DNA from: Dunaliella salina
Taxonomy: Eukaryota > Chlorophyta > Chlorophyceae > Chlamydomonadales > Dunaliellaceae
Length of the DNA: 12,186 nucleotides
Reading direction: 5' to 3'
Assembly: GCA_002284615.2 (NCBI GenBank)
Contig: MU069436.1
Location: 1,512,376 to 1,524,561, forward strand
Positions 7,240-12,186 of the stretch are shown in pieces. The notes under the pieces were generated by a model that was given only the letters and a program-made list of their open reading frames with translations, was not told the DNA's origin and searched no databases. A program made the position numbers and the translations under genes. Each line of letters opens with the position of its first letter. Within the stretch, counting starts at the first letter, position 1.

Positions 7240-8283
7240 TATGCCAAAAATTGATGATATCCTGCCAGACATGTTTTACCCACTTCTGAATACAAGGGAC
7301 TGCTTGTTTGAGGGTATGGGCTAGCCTGGCATGTTGGGGACACCTGGATGTGGTTCAGGTGGAGCTCAGTGCATCAAAAACGTGCATTTCTTCCATCTGG
7401 GCACACCAGTGAGTTTTTTGAGGTGGCAGGTGTTTCTCTATTAATATTCTAGTAATTAAGGAGCATCAGGTGTGCCCCATACCTGCACTTCTCGGTCACC
7501 TCTGGTGATGGCCATTTTTTGAGGGACCCTGCAGCAGTGAGTGTTTGGGGAGCCTGCTGGTAATATTGCAAGTGATTTTGGGTCGTCGCGAGGACCCCTG
7601 ATGCTCATCTGTTTTTATGGAACGGACAGCCATGCATCACCAGGGAGGTCTGGCCAGGCCCCCATAGGCCACCTCTGCGCCCGCTGTTTGTCCTGGCCGA
7701 TGCCTGGGGTTCTCGGCACCGAGATTGACACTGCGGGCTGCCATGATGGGCGCCAGGGAGGAGCTGCTGGGCTCCGCAAAGTTGCCGGAGCTAATTCCTC
7801 CCAAGTTTTTGCTGGTGGGCACACTTCTAGGGGAGTTGATTTACTTTTGATGATATATAAAGCAATGTAATGCGATCCAAATTTTGGATTCGAGTCCAGG
7901 CAGCACAACACTCTGCTGAAGCATCAAAATTTCCTTAAATTTTATTAAAGAGCCATCCCCTATCGTCATCACTCCCTTTCGGCTGACTTTTGAGCACCAA
8001 TTTGCTGAGACAGCCCTCGCCAGGTCGCAGCAGGTGGCCACCTGGGCACTCAGGGCACATCCTGGGGTCCACCTGCAGGCTTGGGGGTGCAGCTGGAGGG
8101 TTAAAGCGCACAGGGGTTGAGTTTTACTGGCTGAGCGCACAAACATGCAGGCCTTGGGCACAGCATAGTTCACCAAATGGGACCAGCTCAGCGCTCAAAA
8201 ACTGCTTTTGTAACTAGCTTTCAGGTGGTGTGCTCAGAATCGAAAGAGGTGGCCTGGCTGGCAGTGGGCAGGACGTCACACAG

Positions 8284-8297
8284 GGATTGGGGGCTGA
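8284..8297 (-). repeat. terminal inverted repeat, right
   Basis: GGATTGGGGGCTGA is the reverse complement of the left end apart from one base in the homopolymer. It is followed directly by the CCTGAAG duplication. Confidence 0.88.
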
Positions 8298-8625
8298 CCT
8301 GAAGCCCATTTTACCTATCATATTCAGTGCCTACAAGGGTACGTGCAAAAATCTGCTCAGGGCCTCACTAAAGCAGCATAGGCTGCACCTGAAGCCCGAC
8401 AGGTAAACCTGTCTATACCTATCTACCTGTCGTGTTGAGTGTCAACAAGGCTACTTGCGAGAATTGCTCAGGGACTTGCTAAAGTAGTAGAACTTCACCT
8501 GAAGCCCATTTTACCTATCTATGTGTCGTGTTAAACGTCTGTAAGGGTGCTTGCAAAAATTAATCGCGGCCTCGCAAAAGCATCAGAGGCGGCACCTGAA
8601 GTTCATATTATTTCTATCAGTTTGT
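8298..8625 (+). repeat. ~100-bp tandem array, right part
   Basis: The array resumes with CCTGAAG (8298-8304, right copy of the target duplication) and CCCATTTTACCTATC. Further copies are marked by GCTCAGGGCCTCAC at 8355, GCTCAGGGACTTGC at 8466 and a degenerate AATCGCGGCCTCGC near 8562, at 111 and 96 bp spacing. Each is followed by a CACCTGAAG(C/T)(C/T)CAT motif. The last unit fades at about 8625. Confidence 0.92.
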
Positions 8626-9027
8626 TTATTGCAGCGAGCATTTCCACAGGGTCGCCTTGCAATTGTGAGAAGGAGCGCCTAATCCGCTGCTTCCTTGCCT
8701 CCCTGGATTACAAGCAGCTCCACATGTGGAACGAACGCCAATTTTCAATTTCCTTTTGCGTGAACACTGCACCAAGAAACTGCGATCCTCTGTTTCTTTG
8801 TGTGCTGAAATGTCGTCCATGCACCCCTGTGGCTCTGTTGTGCATCGCCACATCTCTGCATTTCCGTTTGGCTTTAGATTTTCTTCAATCCTTGTTGAGA
8901 GTTCCCTCCACTCTGCTGCTTCTGCAGCACCAAATCTCTGCAGCACAGCACATCGTGCACTGGAGCGCCTTCTCGTGTAGAGGACACGCCAACTACAAAG
9001 TCTGCCTGTGTCAAGGAAAGGATGCTC
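8626..9027. other. low-copy sequence with an unassigned open frame
   Basis: A plus-strand frame is open from the repeat array (about 8547) to TAG at 9069-9071, and a minus-strand frame is open over 8626-9030. The plus translation (LALDFLQSLLRVPSTLLLLQ and similar) is leucine- and cysteine-rich without recognisable motifs, and it starts inside a repeat unit. I cannot separate an exon from chance here and call none. Confidence 0.4.
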
Positions 9028-9345
9028 CACCTCTGGATCCCTGCTACCTTGTTGTGCAGCACTCTATCTAGGGTCTCACCAAACCACTCATAAAGTTGAA
9101 TTGAATGCTTAATGACGCCCCGCATCTGTTTCCCTGCTGCGCTGCTATGCAGCACTGTGTCGAGGGTCTCGTAAAACAGCTCTCAAAGCTAGACACTTTC
9201 CACCCCTGGCTTCCTGCAGCACTGCTATGCAACACTCTGGCTAGGGACTCACCAAACAGCTCTCAAGCTAAATTGCATATTTTTTGGTGTCCCACACCTG
9301 GCTCCCTGGTGCTCTGCTGTGCTACAAAGGAAACCTTATGCATGC
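9028..9345 (+). repeat. ~80-93-bp tandem repeat, three to four copies
   Basis: GCAGCACTCTATCTAGGGTC at 9056, GCAGCACTGTGTCGAGGGTC at 9149 and GCAACACTCTGGCTAGGGAC at 9229 mark three copies, each followed by TC(A/G)CCAAAC- or TCGTAAAAC-like sequence and CTCTCAAAGCT. Each copy is preceded by a CC(C/A)CTGG(A/C)T(C/T)CCTGC motif. A fourth partial copy at about 9292-9330 keeps CACACCTGGCTCCCTGGTGC. The repeat ends before the T-rich tract at 9370. Confidence 0.85.
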
Positions 9346-9394
9346 TGCCTTTGGCCTGTGTAGACCTCTGTTTTTTTTTCCTTTCGCCATGCAG

Positions 9395-9662
9395 CGCTGG
9401 ATCTGTGCAGCACAGCATCAGCCCGAAGAAAAAGCTGCTTGTGGGGATACAGCAGCGGCATCTGGACCAAGAACAACAGCCGTTGCTGCGAGAGGAACAG
9501 CAGCAACATTTGCAGCAGGAACACCAGCCGCTGCTGCAAGAGGAGCAACAGCAGTGCCTGCACCAGGAACAGCAGCAACGCCTGCTGCAGGAACAACATC
9601 AATTTTTGCAGCAAGAACAGCAGCTGTGTCTGCAACAGGAACAGCAGCAACATCTGCAACAT

Positions 9663-9712
<50 letters not shown>

Positions 9713-9722
9713 TCTGCAACAT

Positions 9723-9760
<38 letters not shown>

Positions 9761-9770
9761 TCTGCAACAT

Positions 9771-9841
<71 letters not shown>

Positions 9842-10147
9842 TCTGCAACATGAGCAGCAGCAGCACAGCCACATTGATCAAATCATGGAAGTGTCAGCCT
9901 CTCAGTTTCGCCCTTCCAACAATCCCCTCTTCTGTGAAACCCCACCAGAAGCCAGCGCCCAGGACAGCCAGCCGTTGCACCTAGCACAGATCTTTGAAGG
10001 GCTCTCCGCACACACATCACAGCAGCAGCAGGTGGGCAGGATGATGATGATGCATAAGCCAAGCTCCATAGCCACCTTCGCGCAGCGCTGTATTCGCAGT
10101 TCTTGCTCTGCAGCTGCCAGCACAGGGTCAGCCATGTCAGCAGAGGG

Positions 10148-10148
<1 letters not shown>
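9395..10148 (+). CDS. candidate exon encoding a glutamine-rich protein segment
   Basis: A run of nine T followed by CCTTTCGCCATGCAG (to 9394) makes a good splice acceptor. Behind it a single frame (codons at 9396, 9399 and so on) is open to the CA tract. It opens with about 15 ordinary residues (with PKKKLLVGIQQRHL), then imperfect units of QEQQ, LLQEEQQQ and HLQHEQQQ, then three pure polyglutamine tracts separated by HLQHE. A more complex tail follows, including QIMEVSASQFRPSNNPL, HLAQIFEGLSAHTS and VGRMMMMHKPSSIATF. Interruptions in the CAG region preserve Q, E, H and L in this frame, which supports coding. The opposite strand is low-complexity leucine or cysteine. Polyglutamine regions are common in regulatory proteins of volvocalean algae, but no domain is visible and no function is assigned. 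The 3' limit is uncertain: a donor-like CAG before GTGGGC occurs at 10031/10032, and the frame otherwise runs into HT repeats and unresolved bases. Confidence 0.4.
9666..9836 (+). repeat. three pure CAG tracts (14, 10 and 21 units) with identical spacers
   Basis: Pure CAG runs at 9666-9707, 9726-9755 and 9774-9836 contain 14, 10 and 21 units. Each is followed by the same 18-bp spacer CAACATCTGCAACATGAG (9708-9725, 9756-9773, 9837-9854), which also precedes the first run. The pattern indicates expansion of CAG inside a unit that was itself tandemly duplicated. These tracts are likely length-polymorphic. Confidence 0.97.
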
Positions 10149-10239
<91 letters not shown>

Positions 10240-10242
10240 NCN
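10149..10242 (+). repeat. (CA)n microsatellite ending at unresolved bases
   Basis: An uninterrupted CA run of about 45 units occupies 10149-10239, followed by N at 10240 and 10242. The N bases probably mark sequencing or assembly failure at the end of the repeat, so its true length and the join to 10243 are uncertain. Confidence 0.97.
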
Positions 10243-10283
10243 ACGCCTGGCGCCGTGCGGCCCTGGCCTCGGTGTGCTGCCGT

Positions 10284-10765
10284 TGACCGGTGCCCTGGTT
10301 TGCTGCCACAACAAAGTGGACATGATGTTATGTCCGCAGATCAGCACCCTGGTCTGCTGCCAAAACGCTTACTGCCAAAACGTCTGATCTCCTGCCAAAA
10401 TGTCTACTGCTAAAAGTGGACATGATGTCATGTGCTGTCACTGACCGGTGCCCTGGTTTGCTGCCACAGCAAAGTGGACATGACGTTATGTCCGCAGATC
10501 AGCACCCTGGTCTGCTGCCAAAACGCTTACTGCCAAAACGTCTGATCTCCTGCCAAAATGTCTGCTGCCGAAAGTGGACATGATGTCATGTGCTGTCGCT
10601 GACCGGTGCCCTGGTTTGCTGCCACAACATAGTGGGCATGATGCCACGTCCGCTCGTCAGCGCCCTGGTCTACTCCCAAACATCTCCTGCCAAAATGTCT
10701 GGTCTACTGCCAAAATGCCTGCTGCCGAAAGTGGACGTAATGGCATGTCCTGCATTTGCTGCTCA
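10284..10765 (+). repeat. 158-bp tandem repeat, three copies
   Basis: TGACCGGTGCCCTGGTTTGCTG begins at 10284, 10442 and 10600, exactly 158 bp apart. The first two copies are nearly identical throughout. The third diverges and has lost part of the middle. Each unit has an internal sub-structure of CCCTGGT(T/C)TGCTGCCA and several CTGCCAAAA(C/T)G motifs, with AAGTGGACATGATG occurring twice per unit. The 158-bp period breaks the frame, so the open frames seen here are not genes. Confidence 0.95.
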
Positions 10766-11312
10766 TCCTGAGCCCTTGTCGCATTCATTTCTCTGGAAAG
10801 GTGAGGTAAGGTAACATCGCTTTATCCACCTACAAGGGCAGCTAAGCAGAGACGTAAAGGCCTGTAACCAGACCAGTTTATACAAAATTGGAAGCAGTGC
10901 TCAAAACTCAGGAAAGGCGAGCACCCTTCTCGTGAACCAATCCATCTCTCACAAAACATTTTGATGCGTATGTGGAGGGTTGACAAGGCTTTGTTGGCAC
11001 ATCCCTTACCATCCCCCTACCCCACCCCAAAAAAGAGCATGGATACGACGGATGTATGAATGTGCCGCGTGCTGAAACGTACAACTGGCCAGCCTTTGGC
11101 ATGTGCTGTTTGGTGAAGCACCATAATACTAGCACTGTGCATTCAACCACTCTCAGGTCATAGAAATGGCTGAAAAATGCGTTACTTATTAAGTAATATT
11201 ACGTGATGCATTACATTATGTATGCGTCTGTGAAGTAATATCACATGTTGTACCCTGTGCATGCACTGAAACGACAACTTTGTGTATGCACCTTGCCCTG
11301 CTTGTGCGACAG
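10766..11312. other. spacer or intron, no gene supported
   Basis: A donor-like GGAAAG before GTGAGG occurs near 10799, but no convincing exon precedes it because the sequence upstream is repeat. Around 11183-11250 the sequence is AT-rich with TAAGTAATATTACGTGATG and a related GAAGTAATATCACATG about 45 bp later. Nothing else is recognisable. Confidence 0.4.
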
Positions 11313-11396
11313 GATCAGCATTTGGGTCCTTGGCACAAAACAGCTGAGGAGGGGGATGAGGAGGGTGCATCGTCAGCTACGTGCCCCCTGCTGCAG
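11313..11396 (+). CDS. candidate phase-0 internal exon, unknown protein
   Basis: An acceptor TGCTTGTGCGACAG precedes exactly 84 bases (28 codons) without a stop, ending CTGCTGCAG before a GTATGTGG donor. The translation reads DQHLGPWHKTAEEGDEEG, then a short serine-alanine stretch, then TCPLLQ. It is hydrophilic and acidic, suggestive of an exposed linker. Both exon ends fall between codons in this frame, which supports but does not prove the call. The stretch is short, no family is recognisable, and the downstream intron would contain two CA microsatellites. It may belong with the glutamine-rich exon, also on the plus strand. Confidence 0.4.
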
Positions 11397-11405
11397 GTAT
11401 GTGGA

Positions 11406-11406
<1 letters not shown>

Positions 11407-11442
<36 letters not shown>
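11407..11442 (+). repeat. (AC)n microsatellite
   Basis: An uninterrupted run of 18 AC units lies ten bases inside the presumed intron, right after the GTATGTGGAG donor region of the exon at 11313. Confidence 0.97.
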
Positions 11443-11446
<4 letters not shown>

Positions 11447-11468
11447 TGTGCTCCCATGCATGTGTAAG

Positions 11469-11540
11469 GTGGTACGCTCTGTACCTTTCAACATGCATGC
11501 AGTTGGACATGTGCGTATAGACAGCGTGGTACGCTCTGTA
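11469..11540 (+). repeat. short direct repeat pair preceding the second CA tract
   Basis: GGTACGCTCTGTA occurs at 11471-11483 and again at 11528-11540, each preceded by GTG or CGTG. The pair lies between two CA tracts and may reflect a small local duplication that included one microsatellite edge. Confidence 0.75.
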
Positions 11541-11566
11541 ACTCTGCTTGGCTCAGATCTATGCCA

Positions 11567-11567
<1 letters not shown>

Positions 11568-11646
<79 letters not shown>
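11568..11646 (+). repeat. (CA)n microsatellite
   Basis: An uninterrupted CA run of about 39 units is followed by CAGTGTTTC. No bases are ambiguous here, in contrast to the tract at 10149. Confidence 0.97.
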
Positions 11647-11647
<1 letters not shown>

Positions 11648-11737
11648 AGTGTTTCATTTTTCGTTTTGGCGAAACCCAGACTTCATTACTTTCAGGGAAA
11701 TCCCCTCTCCTGAGTAGTGCCATTTTATTACTTTGTT

Positions 11738-11756
11738 CCCCCCCCCCCTACCCCCC
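11738..11756 (+). repeat. C-rich homopolymer tract
   Basis: Eleven C residues, a TA and six further C residues form a near-homopolymer. Such runs are prone to length errors in sequencing, and any frame through this point should be distrusted. Confidence 0.95.
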
Positions 11757-12080
11757 AAGCCCGCCGGCAGGACAAGGTTTGAAGTTTTCTCACTTACAAT
11801 GCTGCATTGTGTTGCGCGGGCCGAGGTCCTGAGACTTGCTCGCACGCTCTGTCTCGGCCCTCCAATGCATTGCAGCGAGCTTCTGCTGCATCGAGGCCCT
11901 CCCTGCTGCTGCCTGCTCATGCTCCTTCTCCTTCCCTCGGTGCTTGCTCGTGAATCTTGATGGTACCATAGTGGAAATTGATGACAGACTCACACCACTT
12001 GCACAAGGCAACTTGTAAACACCCTGAACACCCATACCATGGTACTCAAGCCACAAGTGCCTCTCATTCTCCTGCACCAG
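11757..12080. other. low-copy sequence with open frames on both strands, no call
   Basis: A minus-strand frame over 11790-12077 reads as a charged alanine/glutamine-rich segment (HRGKEKEHEQAAAGRA), and a plus-strand frame ending at TAA (12016-12018) reads VNLDGTIVEIDDRLTPL near its end. Each is plausible in part and neither has splice boundaries I trust. The two palindromic GGTACC/CCATGG sequences near 11960 and 12037 are short. Confidence 0.35.
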
Positions 12081-12115
12081 CTATCCTGGAAATGGTTGCT
12101 TACACCATGCTTCAG
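12081..12115 (+). CDS. weak candidate small exon at the right edge
   Basis: CATTCTCCTGCACCAG resembles an acceptor, and 35 bases later CATGCTTCAG is followed by a GTAATT donor. In the frame with GCT at 12080 the sequence reads AILEMVAYTMLQ, an amphipathic helix-like peptide. The same frame is open back to at least 11999, so the exon could start earlier. It is too short for identification. The following T-rich sequence is intron-like. Confidence 0.25.
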
Positions 12116-12186
12116 GTAATTCTTGTATTCACCAGCACTGTGGCCTTTCTTTACTTTCGACATTGCATTTCATTTTTTTACTTTCT

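Larger units (their letters stand above)
7225..8297. mobile_element. 1073-bp non-autonomous DNA transposon inserted in a tandem array
   Basis: The element is bounded by 14-15-bp terminal inverted repeats and flanked by a perfect 7-bp direct duplication CCTGAAG. Removing the element and one duplication joins CCTGAAG to CCCATTTTACCTATC, recreating a normal unit of the surrounding ~100-bp array with about 90-bp spacing. That is strong internal proof of insertion and of its exact ends. No transposase motif or long intron-free frame is seen inside, so it is presumably mobilised by an enzyme encoded elsewhere. A 7-bp duplication fits P-like or Dada-like elements, or an atypical Mutator-like one, better than hAT (8 bp), CACTA (3 bp) or Tc1/mariner (TA). 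The family is left unassigned. Internally there is a 7-bp-arm palindrome at 7875-7889 overlapping a sequence similar to a polymerase III B box. Confidence 0.85.

Noticed and set aside
7850..7900. tRNA gene suggested by the GATTCGAGTCC sequence.
   Set aside because: No acceptor stem, D arm or A box at the right distance could be matched, and the apparent T stem is only four pairs with a six-base loop.
7841..8176. Minus-strand open frame of 111 codons inside the inserted element, considered as a transposase remnant.
   Set aside because: No transposase-like motif, catalytic acidic pattern or helix-turn-helix could be seen, and codon use is unremarkable.
9105..9394. Upstream part of the long open frame that includes the glutamine-rich region, giving an apparent 393-codon gene.
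   Set aside because: This part is made of ~85-bp tandem repeats, and a polypyrimidine tract with an AG acceptor at 9394 separates it from the glutamine-rich frame, so it is more likely intron or spacer.
9336..9881. Minus-strand open frame of 181 codons rich in leucine, resembling a membrane protein.
   Set aside because: It is the reverse complement of CAG repeats (CTG read as leucine). Low complexity fully explains it.
11790..12077. Minus-strand open frame of 95 codons with a charged HRGKEKEHEQ segment, considered as an exon.
   Set aside because: No convincing splice boundaries on that strand, and the plus strand offers a donor at 12116 and competing frames. It is left as unassigned sequence.

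Overview
The window looks like nuclear DNA of a eukaryote with spliceosomal introns, dominated by tandem repeats. Short stop-free blocks are bounded by AG acceptors and GTAAG/GTATG-type donors. There are long (CA)n and (CAG)n tracts and no bacterial-type operons. A fragment resembling a green-algal mitochondrial nad1 gene is embedded in it. Together with the moderate base composition and the frequent GCAG-rich exon ends, this suggests a chlorophycean green alga, possibly Dunaliella-like. That assignment is inference only. Two unresolved bases (10240 and 10242) next to a CA tract point to an unfinished assembly.

Layout. A (TG)n tract (1-36) is followed by unremarkable sequence to about 840. 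A chain of tandem arrays with different unit lengths follows: about 45 bp (844-947), about 380 bp (938-1735), 110 bp (1756-2455) and about 48 bp (2625-3417). At 3418-5320 there is lower-copy sequence holding the best candidate coding exon (4251-4452), whose 3' end and splice donor are duplicated about 110 bp downstream. A second, weaker exon candidate lies at 5239-5314. A 28-29 bp inverted repeat at 5370-5457 could fold as an RNA hairpin. A diverged duplication occupies about 5508-6085.

From 6429 there is a short fragment related to mitochondrial NADH dehydrogenase subunit 1, running straight into a 78-bp repeat array. Next is an array of about 100-bp units (6916-8625), interrupted by a 1073-bp insertion (7225-8297). 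The insertion has 14-bp terminal inverted repeats and a 7-bp target duplication; removing it restores a normal repeat unit. This is the clearest structural discovery in the window.

The right part holds about 85-bp repeats (9028-9345), a polypyrimidine tract and acceptor opening into a glutamine-rich reading frame (about 9395-10148) with three pure CAG tracts, a (CA)n tract, a 158-bp three-copy array (10284-10765), a candidate phase-0 exon (11313-11396), two more (CA)n tracts, a C-rich tract, and a possible small exon just before the right edge.

The candidate exons are all on the plus strand and could belong to one or more repeat-rich genes with large introns. The sequence alone does not show that they are joined, and no domain family was recognised in them. 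No RNA gene, CRISPR array, transposase or complete gene could be supported.
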